Positions 17,039-25,937 of a stretch of 64,000 bases of DNA are shown in pieces. Origin of the DNA: Pelosinus sp. IPA-1 (GTDB lineage Bacteria > Bacillota > Negativicutes > DSM-13327); contig NZ_BSVC01000008.1 of the NCBI RefSeq assembly GCF_030269905.1, positions 124,001 through 188,000 on the forward strand, in the 5' to 3' direction. The stretch's first letter is position 1. Each line of letters starts with the position of its first letter. Below the pieces are notes generated by a model. That model saw only the letters and a list, made by a program, of their open reading frames with translations, searched no databases and was not told the origin of the DNA. Made by a program: the position numbers and the translations under genes.

Positions 17039-17300
17039 TAGATGGAAATTATAAAGTCGCCGTGTCCTAAGAGTGGTGAGACACTCTCAGGCACGAGCAG
17101 GTGAACCAGCACCTACACGTAACAGTTACCTGTCTACGACGACAATTCTTATTATACCGTGAACCTTCCCCAAAAACAAGGGATGGTATGTTCGGGATAC
17201 TAGGAATTACGTGCCTTGACAGGGGCTGAGCGTCTGCATGCAATCAAGAAGAAACAAAGCGCATGTGTAGGTTGATAAGACCTCGCATGCGCTTCATAAT
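17039..17300 (+). ncRNA. Structured RNA of about 250 nt, family not certain
   Basis: Between a good promoter and a strong hairpin (arms AAGCGCATG 17257-17265 and CATGCGCTT 17286-17294) lies sequence rich in helices and without a gene. Visible stems are CCTaAGAGTG/CACTCTcAGG with outer GTG/CAC (about 17061-17094), AGGTG/CACCT around AACCAG (17099-17114), a closing GTCG/CGAC (17056-17059 with 17136-17139), and CCTT/AAGG (near 17164-17182). The higher GC content than the surroundings supports an RNA gene. It is not tmRNA, RNase P or SRP RNA by the motifs I know. The raiA motif or a 6S-like RNA are the candidates I would test first. Confidence 0.6.
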
Positions 17301-17325
17301 TTCCCTCTTAAACAGGCTGTGTGCT

Positions 17326-17361
17326 GGTTTCTTCTATCCGCAAATACGGATAGAAGAAACC
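17326..17361. other. Perfect 15-bp hairpin between RNA and small ORFs
   Basis: GGTTTCTTCTATCCG and its exact complement flank the loop CAAATA. There is no T-run after it. It lies in the leader of the two small coupled ORFs that follow and could control or protect their transcript. Confidence 0.55.
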
Positions 17362-17391
17362 TCATGCAGTATGAAGATGGAGGGATATACA

Positions 17392-17472
17392 TTGGCATCA
17401 GTAGAAGGTAAGAGAAAAAGTCCAGGTTATCTAAATAGTACGCCCAGTATGTGGCGGGGGTTGCGAATATGA
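17392..17472 (+). CDS. Very small protein, 26 residues, coupled to next gene
   Basis: TTG at 17392 stands seven bases after GGAGGG. The product begins MASVEGKRKSPGYLN and is basic. Its TGA overlaps the ATG of the next gene (ATGA), a usual sign of coupled translation. An ATG at 17371 in the same frame would give 33 residues but lacks a ribosome site. I recognise no family. Confidence 0.5.
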   Translation: MASVEGKRKSPGYLNSTPSMWRGLRI

Positions 17473-17762
17473 GTGTTTTTGAAACGGCGACCCAAGAAGT
17501 ACGGAACATGCATAATGAGAATACGTTAAGAAGGCTAGAGCATGTATCAGCTGATTATTATTGGGCACAAGAAGAAATTAAGCAGCTAAAAGAATTGTTA
17601 GCAAAGACTTTGCCAGTAGAAGAGATGAAAAAAATAGAGCAATTACATGATAAATTTAAGATGCAAGAAGGGATTGCAGGAGAGATTTATTATAACCAAG
17701 CATTTTCCGATGCGATACGGTTTATCATGCAGTCTTTGACATGGGGACCTGTTAGAAGGTAA
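17469..17762 (+). CDS. Small helical protein of unknown function
   Basis: A 97-residue charged, mostly helical protein. The middle, ADYYWAQEEIKQLKELLAKT, looks amphipathic, and the end EIYYNQAFSDAIRFIMQSL has the tyrosine...F.DA..F pattern that also ends the 70-residue protein at 5940. Both may belong to a DUF6809-type group. The start overlaps the stop of the preceding 26-residue ORF, so they form a unit, and a long perfect terminator follows. Confidence 0.6.
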   Translation: MSVFETATQEVRNMHNENTLRRLEHVSADYYWAQEEIKQLKELLAKTLPVEEMKKIEQLHDKFKMQEGIAGEIYYNQAFSDAIRFIMQSLTWGPVRR

Positions 17763-17829
17763 TCGATATCCTTGTCTTTGCAACGTTTAGTAGGGATAGT
17801 TGCGGTGAACGGTAATGAATCCACATCCA

Positions 17830-17880
17830 AAAGATAGAGCCATAATTCACGTATAAGGTGAATTATGGCTCTATCTTTAA
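17830..17880 (+). terminator. Long perfect terminator
   Basis: Arms AAAGATAGAGCCATAATTCAC and the exact complement (21 bp) surround GTATAAG. The 3' arm ends in CTTT. It closes the small-ORF unit. Confidence 0.75.
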
Positions 17881-18025
17881 TGGTCTTTTAGGGTTTACCT
17901 ACTTTTTTGGAAATAGGTTCTATAAAGAAAAAGATAATAAAAATTATGTATGGTAATATTAGGAAAAAAGATATAATAGAAGATGTAAGACTATTTAAAT
18001 ATGCTACTTAGTAGGAGGGACAAGA

Positions 18026-19705
18026 ATGAAAGACGAAAATTTTAAATTATCAGAGCTTCCTTATGAAAGAATAACAATTGAATCTTTTGAAAAAGAAACT
18101 TCGAAAATAATAAAAGACTTTAATGCTGCAAAAAATGGAAAAGAACAATTTTTAGTTCATAAAGAATATTACACTGTAATGGGAAAAGTCAGTACTGCAA
18201 TGACTTTAGCGGGAATGAGACATGATGGTAATGTGTCAGATAAATTTTATGAAGGGGAACAGGACTATTATGATGAAGTATCTCCTAAAATTGACAGTTT
18301 CAAAGTGAAATATCAGAAACTACTTTTTAATTCTAACTATAGAACTTACTTTGAAAATAAGATAGGACAAGTTCCCTTTAAAGATATTGAAATTCAGTTA
18401 AAAGCTTTTGATGATGTACTTATTCCACTTAAACAGGAAGAAAATATTCTTACATCAAGATATAATAAATTAATCGCACAAACTAAGGTTAAATTTAGAG
18501 GAGAAACACTTAATCTTTCTTTATTAGGAAAATATTTAAAGTCAAAAGACAGGGCAACAAGAATGGAAGCATCAAAAGTGAGAAGTGAAAAGCTACTTAC
18601 TATTGCAGATGAATTAGATGAGATTTTTGATAAGCTTGTAGCTAATCGTAATAAACAGGCAAAGGCAATGAAATATGGTAATTATGTTGAACTTGGTTAT
18701 TACAATATGAAACGTAATTCATATGATAAAAATGATGTGGCTAAATTTAGAAATCAAGTTAAGAAATTTCTTGTTCCAGTTGCATCTAAGATTCATGAAG
18801 AGAGAAGAAAACGCCTTGGTTTAGAAAAACTTGACTTTGTTGATGAAGGAGTTTATTTCCTTGAAGGAAATCCTATTCCTCTTGGAACTGCTGATGATAT
18901 TTTTGCAGCAGGCAAAAATATGTATAGCGAATTATCTTCTGAGACAAAGGAATTTTTTAACTTTATGTTAAAGCATGAATTATTTGATGTATTAGGAAGA
19001 CCTAATAAAGCTACAGGTGGCTATATGGAGATGCTTATGCTTTATAAGGCACCAATTATTTTTGCTAATTTTAATGGTACAAGTGGTGATGTGGATGTGA
19101 TGACACATGAATGTGGTCATGCCTTTCAAGGATACCTGACAAGAAATGATGAAATAGTAGAGCATAACAACATAACGAATGAAACCGCTGAAGTCCACTC
19201 AATGTCAATGGAATTTTTTACAGGCAAATGGATGGATTTATTCTTTGGTAACAGAGGCGATGATTATAGAAGAATGCACCTTGAAGATGCCATTGCATTT
19301 ATACCATATGGATGTATGATAGATGAATTTCAGGAAAAAATTTATACAAAACCAGAACTTACTCCTAGCGCACGAAGAGAAGTTTGGAAACAGTTAGAAA
19401 AAGAATATAAGCCACATCTTGCTTTTGAAGATGATGAATTCTATAGTGATGGACGTACTTGGCAGTTACAGAAGCATGTGTATAATTGGCCATTCTATTA
19501 TATTGATTATTGTCTTGCACAAACATGTGCACTTCAATTTAAAATAAGAATGGATGAGGATTACAAGGATGCTTGGCAAAGATATATTGCATTCTGTTTG
19601 GAATCAGCAAAAGATTATTTCCCTAATATGCTCCATAATGTTGGGCTCAAAAGTCCGTTTGAAGATGGATTTATGAAAGAGCTTGTTGAGAAGATTAAAT
19701 TATAG
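18026..19705 (+). CDS. pepF: M3-family oligoendopeptidase (PepF type)
   Basis: A 559-residue zinc metallopeptidase that trims short peptides in the cytoplasm. The metal site is MTHECGHAF: His361, Glu362 and His365 form HExxH. The third zinc ligand is expected in the helix NETAEVHSMSMEFF about 25 residues later. AGGAGGG precedes the ATG. No signal peptide. The AT content here is higher than in the flanking genes, which could mean acquisition by transfer. It appears to be a single-gene unit. Confidence 0.93.
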   Translation: MKDENFKLSELPYERITIESFEKETSKIIKDFNAAKNGKEQFLVHKEYYTVMGKVSTAMTLAGMRHDGNVSDKFYEGEQDYYDEVSPKIDSFKVKYQKLLFNSNYRTYFENKIGQVPFKDIEIQLKAFDDVLIPLKQEENILTSRYNKLIAQTKVKFRGETLNLSLLGKYLKSKDRATRMEASKVRSEKLLTIADELDEIFDKLVANRNKQAKAMKYGNYVELGYYNMKRNSYDKNDVAKFRNQVKKFLVPVASKIHEERRKRLGLEKLDFVDEGVYFLEGNPIPLGTADDIFAAGKNMYSELSSETKEFFNFMLKHELFDVLGRPNKATGGYMEMLMLYKAPIIFANFNGTSGDVDVMTHECGHAFQGYLTRNDEIVEHNNITNETAEVHSMSMEFFTGKWMDLFFGNRGDDYRRMHLEDAIAFIPYGCMIDEFQEKIYTKPELTPSARREVWKQLEKEYKPHLAFEDDEFYSDGRTWQLQKHVYNWPFYYIDYCLAQTCALQFKIRMDEDYKDAWQRYIAFCLESAKDYFPNMLHNVGLKSPFEDGFMKELVEKIKL

Positions 19706-19847
19706 TGATTACGTAGAAGGGATTAGCTATAAATGTACATTTTACGGGAGTGTAATTAATTTTGTGTAATTAGAAATCCTTCATAACAAGAAATAGGTAG
19801 CTTTACTGGGAAAGCAAACTTATTTATTACCCTTAGAAATTCTTTTT

Positions 19848-19912
19848 CCTGGATATGATGACAGTATGCATGCGTAACGTGAATGGTACCGTCATGTCCA
19901 GGGAATTCTATT
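19848..19912 (+). terminator. Imperfect hairpin after pepF
   Basis: CCTGGATATGATGAC (19848-19862) pairs imperfectly with GTCATGTCCAGG (19891-19902), followed by GAATTCTATTTTT. It is a likely terminator of pepF, about 140 bases after its stop. Confidence 0.45.
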
Positions 19913-19929
19913 TTTAGGGGCTATTAGAC

Positions 19930-20247
19930 GGAGTAATTATATTAGGCTTACTATCTCGAGAACTTTTTACTTGGTTGCCTAAATGGATAGGAAGTATTTT
20001 GTGGGGAACTATGGTGTTTTTCATTTTTGGATTTATCTTTAGGGATAGAACTACGCGGCATATTGGAATGATAGCAAGCGTTTTTTCGCTAGGGGTTGAA
20101 GCAGCTAAGTTATATCATACTCCATGAATTGATGCGTTTCGTTATACAAAGATAGGAGGGCTACTTTTAGGGCATGTTTTTTCGTGGAATAATATTTTGT
20201 TATACATCACCGGGATTACCTTGGGGGCTATATGTGAAAACTTGTAG
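19930..20247 (+). pseudogene. DUF2809 membrane protein gene, broken
   Basis: Conceptual translation gives GVIILGLLSRELFTWLPKW, hydrophobic spans, then AAKLYHTP-stop-IDAFRYTKIGGLLLGH and a last span. This follows the DUF2809 family, in which the middle motif is usually LYHAPWIDA.R.T..G.L.LGH. The TGA at 20125-20127 stands where the tryptophan codon TGG is expected. The first ~20 residues and a start codon are also missing. The rest of the frame is intact, so inactivation looks recent. Confidence 0.8.
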
Positions 20248-20606
20248 TCAAGAATTCTGATATCGAAATGAGATTAGTTCGTGGTTATAATCATTGCTGT
20301 TAAGTTGAAGTGTATTAAATATGAGGACTCTAATAATGGGTTCAATAGCTTTGCCAATGCAGTTAAAGCAACTTATGAAGTCACGAAATTCGTGGCTTTT
20401 TGTGGTTTTAAGAGGTCTCGGGTAGTCCACCAGTTAAAACCGGAATTATCTATTTTACTTAACACAATCCATGCCTTATTATTTACTTCCTTGCTCATTT
20501 GGCAGTATCTGTTTACAATTTATACCTTTGGGTAGATTGATTAATTCCCCAAATACTGTATTATATAAGGGCTAATCATTTTATGTAATATTTAAGGAGG
20601 CTTATC
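20248..20606. other. Mostly empty stretch before the protease gene
   Basis: One short terminator-like hairpin is seen at 20379-20403 (TCACGAA/TTCGTG and a T-run). An 84-codon frame at 20281-20535 has no ribosome site and no family features and is not called. Confidence 0.4.
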
Positions 20607-21734
20607 TTGTTAAAAAAATTAATACATTTCTTATTTATTTTTTTTGTGATTTATTCCCTTACTATACCAGGTTTTGCCGCATCATTGCCTGAGGAAGATT
20701 TAAACAGACAGCAAGCGATTGATACTTATTTTAAAGATAAACCTGAAAATCCAATTGAAGGTATTTGGATAACAGATGATAATAAATATGAAATTGCTAT
20801 TGTTAAAAATGATTTCTCTCTATGTCAGGGATATGATTATATAGGACTTACAGTTCAAACTACCGATCATGCATGGGCTACAGGAAAAATCAAACTACAA
20901 CTAAAGGCTACTGCAATTCCTAAGTTGTTTACCGGGCTAATTAATAAAAACCCTAACAGTTACCTCACTTTAACAGATGAACAATCTTTTGGAACTACCT
21001 TTGGGATGGCAAGTAATAATATGATTGAATACACCAATGAAAAAAAAGAAAGAAAGTTTCTCATTAGAATATATCCTGTGGATGAGGATGCTGCCAAGGC
21101 TAATCGCTCCGGCACTGGTTTTTTTATAACGAATGATTTAATTGTAACCAACTATCATGTGGTAGATAAAGCCAAAACTATTGAAATTAAACATAACAAC
21201 GGTCAGAAGTCATCCGCGACTGTTATTACAAAAGATCCTATTAATGACTTGGCTCTCTTAAAAGTAAGTAAATCGGATTTCTCCGTAAACCCATTACCAA
21301 TAGCTAATATCCAAAATACTAAAGATGGCGATACCGTATATACTGTTGGCTTCCCGTTACCCGGTCTGCTAGGTACCAAAGCCAAACTAAGTGAAGGAAT
21401 CATTAATAGCATAACAGGCATTCAGGATGATGTACGAATGTTTCAAATTAGTATTCCCATACAACCTGGGAATAGCGGCGGTCCATTACTAAACGCTAAG
21501 GGGCAAGTGGTAGGTGTTGTCACTGCTTCGGTAAATCCATATAAGACTCTTTTATTTGCAGGAACATTCCCACAGAATGTTAACTTTGCAATGAAAATTA
21601 ACTATGCCGCTAATCTCCTAAACACGCTTACTGAAGCAGTACACCTCCCTAGTAAAAAAGCCTCTAGTGAACTTACTCCTGCCCAAATCATGGTCTTGGC
21701 TAAAGAGGCCGTTGTGCAGGTTGAGGTAAAATAG
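20607..21734 (+). CDS. Exported trypsin-like serine protease (HtrA/DegP-related, no PDZ)
   Basis: A 375-residue protein starting at TTG 20607, six bases after AAGGAGG. A signal peptide (LIHFLFIFFVIYSLTIPGFAA) directs export. Residues ~25-165 are a non-protease N-terminal domain of unknown role. The protease domain shows the triad: His184 in VTNYHVVD, Asp214 in INDLALLKV and Ser290 in PGNSGGPLL. The C-terminus ends in AKEAVVQVEVK with no PDZ domain. Substrates are unknown; an envelope quality-control or processing role is the family norm. Confidence 0.85.
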   Translation: MLKKLIHFLFIFFVIYSLTIPGFAASLPEEDLNRQQAIDTYFKDKPENPIEGIWITDDNKYEIAIVKNDFSLCQGYDYIGLTVQTTDHAWATGKIKLQLKATAIPKLFTGLINKNPNSYLTLTDEQSFGTTFGMASNNMIEYTNEKKERKFLIRIYPVDEDAAKANRSGTGFFITNDLIVTNYHVVDKAKTIEIKHNNGQKSSATVITKDPINDLALLKVSKSDFSVNPLPIANIQNTKDGDTVYTVGFPLPGLLGTKAKLSEGIINSITGIQDDVRMFQISIPIQPGNSGGPLLNAKGQVVGVVTASVNPYKTLLFAGTFPQNVNFAMKINYAANLLNTLTEAVHLPSKKASSELTPAQIMVLAKEAVVQVEVK

Positions 21735-21898
21735 GGTTGCCTTTCATTAACTGAGTTTTTTGGTAGCTGTTGTATTGTTTGGATTACCCACTGATTAATG
21801 AATATATATCTGTAGAAAATCCACAGAGAAATATTGGGTATATGTTTTCATGATAATACCTGATAAAATATATTTATAATAAATAAGGGGGGACAAAT

Positions 21899-22234
21899 GT
21901 GCAACACCAATATAGACAAGAGAGACAAATGCAAATCAACAACAAGCCATTAATAAAAGGTGACCATAAAATATATCGTACCCAGAACCCTGTTCGTAGC
22001 GAACTATCATTATCCATATTTTTCCTGCTTAAATCCCATATTTCTCGTAGCGTTAAAAAGACAGTAGAGGCGCACCCCCAGACTAACATTATTTTTGATA
22101 AGATCGGCGGATCTTGGTGGAAACCCGAATACCATATTATAGTTGGCGGAAAGACGAAAAAGGTTGTGCAGTCTGCCGCTGAAATGCTACAAAAAAATTT
22201 AAATGGCGGAAAAGAAAAAAAGCTTGAAAAATAA
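21899..22234 (+). CDS. Hypothetical 111-residue protein
   Basis: GTG at 21899 follows GGGGGG by six bases. The product is basic and soluble, with DKIGGSWWKPEYHIIVGGKT in the middle and a Lys-rich end. An ATG two bases upstream is in another frame and soon stops. I do not recognise the family. A clear terminator follows, which supports a real single gene. Confidence 0.5.
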   Translation: MQHQYRQERQMQINNKPLIKGDHKIYRTQNPVRSELSLSIFFLLKSHISRSVKKTVEAHPQTNIIFDKIGGSWWKPEYHIIVGGKTKKVVQSAAEMLQKNLNGGKEKKLEK

Positions 22235-22279
22235 AAAACACTTTTATATGTTTTTCATAAACATATTTTTTCACTTAAG

Positions 22280-22313
22280 TCCGGATGATCTTTTAAGGTC
22301 ATCCGGATTTCTG
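22280..22313 (+). terminator. Terminator, also resembling one at 46064
   Basis: TCCGGATGA/TCATCCGGA stem around TCTTTTAAGG, then TTTCTGTTTT. Loop and stem closely match the hairpin at 46064-46102. Confidence 0.75.
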
Positions 22314-22464
22314 TTTTCGAGTAACTTGCTTTGCGAAGTAAAGGCATAAAATTCATGCTTTGAGATATTTTAATTAAACTTTCTTCCTTTTTTTACGGAA
22401 TCAGAAAGTATAACACTTCCTTGATTCCAAGTAAGAAAGACTAAGGCTTCTGCCTGCGTCTGAG

Positions 22465-22488
22465 GACTTGGCCTAAGCCAAGTCTTTT
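22465..22488. terminator. Hairpin between convergent genes
   Basis: GACTTGGC/GCCAAGTC perfect 8-bp stem with loop CTAA and a T-rich tail (TTTTC) on the plus strand. It lies directly after the stop of the minus-strand gene 22490-22834. Confidence 0.5.
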
Positions 22489-22489
22489 C

Positions 22490-22834
22490 TTATCTCTTTA
22501 ATTCATTAATTTGTTTTTGCATGTTTTCAATATAGTCTTGTAGTTTTTTTATCTCTGACTCCAACTTTTCAACGGATTTTTTTTCATCCTTCTCTTTTGC
22601 AGCATCTTCCTTTTTTTGTTGTGCTTCTATCGCGTCATTAATTAACGTTCGACTTGCGGCAATGACAAACATTACTTGTGCTGTTTCAAAGAGCCCATTT
22701 GCCACAAGATTAAGCTCATCAATCGTTAATGATTGTGAGAAAGTGATACCTAATAAATAGAAAACCAAAGTGACTTCTTCTGGAGTTAAGTCAAAAAATA
22801 TGGATTGGTCCGGGACTGATTTAAATTCTTCCAA
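22490..22834 (-). CDS. Hypothetical protein with C-terminal coiled coil
   Basis: A 114-residue protein initiated at TTG 22834, seven bases after GAGGTG. The first 70 residues are hydrophobic-helical (LTPEEVTLVFYLLGITFSQ, then ETAQVMFVIAASRTLI). From residue ~72 on there is a Lys/Glu-rich segment followed by a heptad-like coiled coil (LESEIKKLQDYIENMQKQI). No family recognised. The composition is odd enough that a structural or phage-related role could be imagined, but nothing nearby supports one. Confidence 0.6.
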   Translation of the reverse strand: MEEFKSVPDQSIFFDLTPEEVTLVFYLLGITFSQSLTIDELNLVANGLFETAQVMFVIAASRTLINDAIEAQQKKEDAAKEKDEKKSVEKLESEIKKLQDYIENMQKQINELKR

Positions 22835-23146
22835 GGTTTTTCACCTCATCAAATAGAACTCCGCGTCTCTACAACATATGTGTTATTAGTTGTGCCGATG
22901 TATTATTACAAGAATCTTTTCTCAGAGGAGTTTGTCGTAAAGGACAGCCGCTATTTTTTATCCAGATCTTGCTCATTTTTAGAGATCTGAAGAGCTGAGG
23001 AGCGAAAACATCGCTTGCTGTGGCAGCTAGGAGTACTTATGGCCAGTTTGAAAGACAGGGACACAGAAATAAGATATTACATACAATAAGTAGGAATCTT
23101 TAGTGGGAAGAATAATTGGTTGTAACTTACTTATGGAGTTGATAAT
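22835..23146. other. Intergenic stretch, nothing recognised
   Basis: A 312-base divergent region between two small hypothetical genes. I see no gene, riboswitch or clear terminator; promoters for both flanking genes must lie here but are not distinct. Confidence 0.35.
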
Positions 23147-23359
23147 ATGAGCCATGACAGTTTAAGAGCATTAATTAGATTGGCATTGATATTATCCTTT
23201 GCTTCAAGTCTTATTGGACTGATTGCTGGGTTGGTAGGTGAAGACGAAGATAGAAAGGATGACAAAAATCATTTGGAAGAGGAGATAAAACTTAGAAATG
23301 AATTAAACGAACTTCATAAGGAGATTGATCAATTAAAAGCCAAAATCTCCAATGGTTAA
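23147..23359 (+). CDS. Small membrane-anchored coiled-coil protein
   Basis: Seventy residues: one membrane span (LIRLALILSFASSLIGLIAGLV) followed by an acidic linker EDEDRKDDKN and a coiled coil (LRNELNELHKEIDQLKAKI). Start ATG with GGAGTTGA upstream. Like the protein encoded divergently at 22490, it ends in a coiled coil; the two could interact, but that is speculation. A compact terminator follows. Confidence 0.55.
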   Translation: MSHDSLRALIRLALILSFASSLIGLIAGLVGEDEDRKDDKNHLEEEIKLRNELNELHKEIDQLKAKISNG

Positions 23360-23414
23360 TAGGTCAAGGGGAGTGGAGGTAGTAATAATAGTTGAGTAGT
23401 CATTCTTGTTTATA

Positions 23415-23440
23415 AAAAGCACCCTGCGGGGTGCTTTTAT
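23415..23440 (+). terminator. Terminator
   Basis: AAAAGCACC/GGTGCTTTT with loop CTGCGG, directly flanked by A and T runs, able to work in both directions. Confidence 0.8.
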
Positions 23441-23630
23441 TATGGCTATGTATAACAATTCGCCTTGGCTAAATGCGTTGTAGACTGCACTTGAAAGAAG
23501 GGACATCGATTATGGGCAACCAATTGGATAATTTCAGATGAACTTAATAGATTGCCTATATATGCTGAAAGCTTTTGCGCTATGGCGGCTTGACATTCCC
23601 TGATTTAGGATATGTCGAGAACTTCACGAC

Positions 23631-24776
23631 TTATGTTGGCACTTTCTGTTTTAGCCTCCAGGTGTAACATACCGTTGCCATACCGGTGAGCGTTGTTCCT
23701 ATTAGAAGCAAAATCAAGCTATTACGGTAGAGAAAAGGTGAATAACCGGCAATCATCAGTTCGCGGACGGTATTAGAAAAGTAAGATAAGGGGAAGGTGT
23801 AAGATATGGTTTTCCCCACTGTATCCATGGCTTCTTGCGGCCAGGTGTAGCCGGAAAGTACGAAGGCCGGAACGGTATAGGCTATCGATATTCGAGTAAA
23901 GGTCAGTTCGTTGTTGCAAATAGAAGCAATGAAGGCGCTAAAACCGACGGCAGCAAAGAGAAAGGCTGCAGACAGGAAGAGTAAGCTTGTCAACGATGCT
24001 TTGCCGGGAATTTCAAAGAGATGGACGGCGGCGATTACTGTAATGAAAAAGGCTACTGTGCCTGAAATCCAATACGGAAATAACTTGCCAGCCATAATGC
24101 TCAAAGGGTGGGCGTTTTTTAGTTCGCCCGGATTTTGATATTCGTTCATGATGCTCGCGCCGACTGCCAGGAAAACTCCCTGTTGAAAAGCAGCCATGCA
24201 CAATCCTATGACAAAGAAGGAAAGATAGCTTTGGGTCGGATTGTTGAGTACCCGTAAGCGAAAATCAATAGGGGCTGTTCTGTGTAGTGCCATGGAAGGC
24301 AGTTGTCCATTGTTTGTTTCGGTCAGCTTGGCTCCTGCTTCTTTGGCAAAGGCGGTAATGATTTCCTGGGCTGCAGTGGTTACCGTATTGGTAATGAGAA
24401 TATTTTTGCCGTCAGCCATTAAAAGCACGGTGGAAGAGTGCCCGGATTTGGTGTCCTTTGCAAACTTTATGGGAATGTGCACGGCAGCATAGACCTCTTT
24501 TTCACGCAGCATATTTTCCATATCATTTTGTGTTGTGACATAGCCAACAATTTGAAACCGTTCGGAGTCGTCGAATGCCTGAATAAGGGAACGGCTGAAT
24601 TGCGTTTGGTCTTCGTCGTAGATAACCAAAGGTACCGCTTTTATCGTATGAGTGCCATACAGCAGACTGAATAAAATCAGATAAGCCAAGGAGGCTCCAA
24701 AAATAAAGATGGCCCGGCGCCGATCAGTGATGAACATTTGACGGATTTCCCGCTTGAGTATATGCCACCAATTCAT
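23631..24776 (-). CDS. ABC-2 type exporter permease, second copy
   Basis: A 381-residue ABC-2 permease: N-terminal span, a long extracytoplasmic loop from ~45 to ~175 (DEDQTQFSRSLIQAFDDSERF), then five spans. This matches YbhR/YhhJ-type permeases of drug or toxin exporters. Its ATG overlaps the TGA of the preceding permease (ATGA) with AAGGAGG upstream, so the two are translated together and probably form a heterodimer. No ATPase gene is present in the operon. Confidence 0.9.
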   Translation of the reverse strand: MNWWHILKREIRQMFITDRRRAIFIFGASLAYLILFSLLYGTHTIKAVPLVIYDEDQTQFSRSLIQAFDDSERFQIVGYVTTQNDMENMLREKEVYAAVHIPIKFAKDTKSGHSSTVLLMADGKNILITNTVTTAAQEIITAFAKEAGAKLTETNNGQLPSMALHRTAPIDFRLRVLNNPTQSYLSFFVIGLCMAAFQQGVFLAVGASIMNEYQNPGELKNAHPLSIMAGKLFPYWISGTVAFFITVIAAVHLFEIPGKASLTSLLFLSAAFLFAAVGFSAFIASICNNELTFTRISIAYTVPAFVLSGYTWPQEAMDTVGKTISYTFPLSYFSNTVRELMIAGYSPFLYRNSLILLLIGTTLTGMATVCYTWRLKQKVPT

Positions 24777-25936
24777 AGTAGAGCCTCCTTAGCTATTTGG
24801 TTTTCTAATCTCTTCCGATGCTTAGAGAAAATAAAAACAGTTACTAAGCACAGTACGCTGCCACTAGTAAACATGATAAAAATATTTTTCAGCAAGGTTG
24901 ATGAGTAGCCGGCCAGCAGCAGATCTCGCAGCGTATCGGCCATGTAAGTGAGTGGCATAAGGGAAGAAAAGACTTGGGCGAAATCATTCATGGAAAAATG
25001 GGGCCAACTGAGTCCGCTATATAAAAGTCCAGGCATGATATAGAGCAGCGGTACTTGCAGGGCATTTACTTCATTGCTGGTAATGGCAGAAAAGAAAAAG
25101 CTAAGATTTATGACGAGAAAGGTGAAGGCACTGCCCAATAGTAAAATGCTGGCGGGATTACCTCGAAAAGGTACGCCAAAGAATACCGTGATGACGCCTA
25201 AGCATGTAATAAAGACACCTATAGCGCATAGCCAGCAGGACAGCAGCTTGCCGATTACGATAGATGCCGACGACGTACCTTGCCAGCGAGAAAGTTGGCT
25301 GTATTCTTTGACTATGAGGGTACCTGCCACTAATAGAATAGCAATTTGTAAACCGTTCGCTACTAACCCGGCCAGCATAAAATTGGTATAGGAGGTGGTA
25401 GGATTATTGATAATCCTAACTCCTAGTTTAACGGAGGCAGCTGACCGTAGGGCAGGAGCAGGCAGTTGATTGATCGCTTCCAATAGTTTTTGACCGGTTG
25501 CTGCCGAAAACGTCTGGATGATCTCTTGACTAGAAGAAATAACGGCATTGGCAAACATATTGTTGGTAGAGTTCGCCTCGATCAGAATTTCTGAAGCTAT
25601 ACCTAGTTTGATATTCTGTGCAAACTTGGGTGGAATGGAGATGGCTACTAGAGCTTCGTTCTCACGCAGAGATTGTTCCATAGCTTCCTGACTTGTCACT
25701 TGGGCGACCACTTGATAACGTTCCGAGTCGATATAAGCCTGGGATAATGCCCGGCTTGTTGCTGTTTGGTCCTGATCATAGATTACGGTGGGTACATATT
25801 TGATGACATTATTGCTATAGGCACAGCCAAAAAGAAGGCTATAAAGTATTGGAACGCCAAAGAGCAGCAAAACTACAGGTGATTTGCGCCGAAATAGGGC
25901 CTGTAGTTCTAAAAGCACAATTTCCTTCAGTGTCAT
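24773..25936 (-). CDS. ABC-2 type exporter permease, first copy
   Basis: A 387-residue paralogue of the next permease. It has the same plan: YDQDQTATSRALSQAYIDSERY in the large loop and a five-span membrane domain. I start it at ATG 25936, directly after the membrane-fusion gene stop at 25938 and behind CGGTGG; a GTG at 25948 is also in frame. The operon order fusion protein, permease, permease is that of ybhG-(F)-S-R without the ATPase. Confidence 0.9.
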   Translation of the reverse strand: MTLKEIVLLELQALFRRKSPVVLLLFGVPILYSLLFGCAYSNNVIKYVPTVIYDQDQTATSRALSQAYIDSERYQVVAQVTSQEAMEQSLRENEALVAISIPPKFAQNIKLGIASEILIEANSTNNMFANAVISSSQEIIQTFSAATGQKLLEAINQLPAPALRSAASVKLGVRIINNPTTSYTNFMLAGLVANGLQIAILLVAGTLIVKEYSQLSRWQGTSSASIVIGKLLSCWLCAIGVFITCLGVITVFFGVPFRGNPASILLLGSAFTFLVINLSFFFSAITSNEVNALQVPLLYIMPGLLYSGLSWPHFSMNDFAQVFSSLMPLTYMADTLRDLLLAGYSSTLLKNIFIMFTSGSVLCLVTVFIFSKHRKRLENQIAKEALL

Positions 25937-25937
25937 T

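Noticed and set aside
17039-17300. tmRNA, RNase P RNA or SRP RNA
   Set aside because: Conserved core motifs of those RNAs (tRNA-like ends, P4 core, helix 8 GGAAG loop) are not present.
20281-20535. 84-codon frame upstream of the protease gene
   Set aside because: No ribosome site, low-complexity composition and a terminator hairpin inside it.
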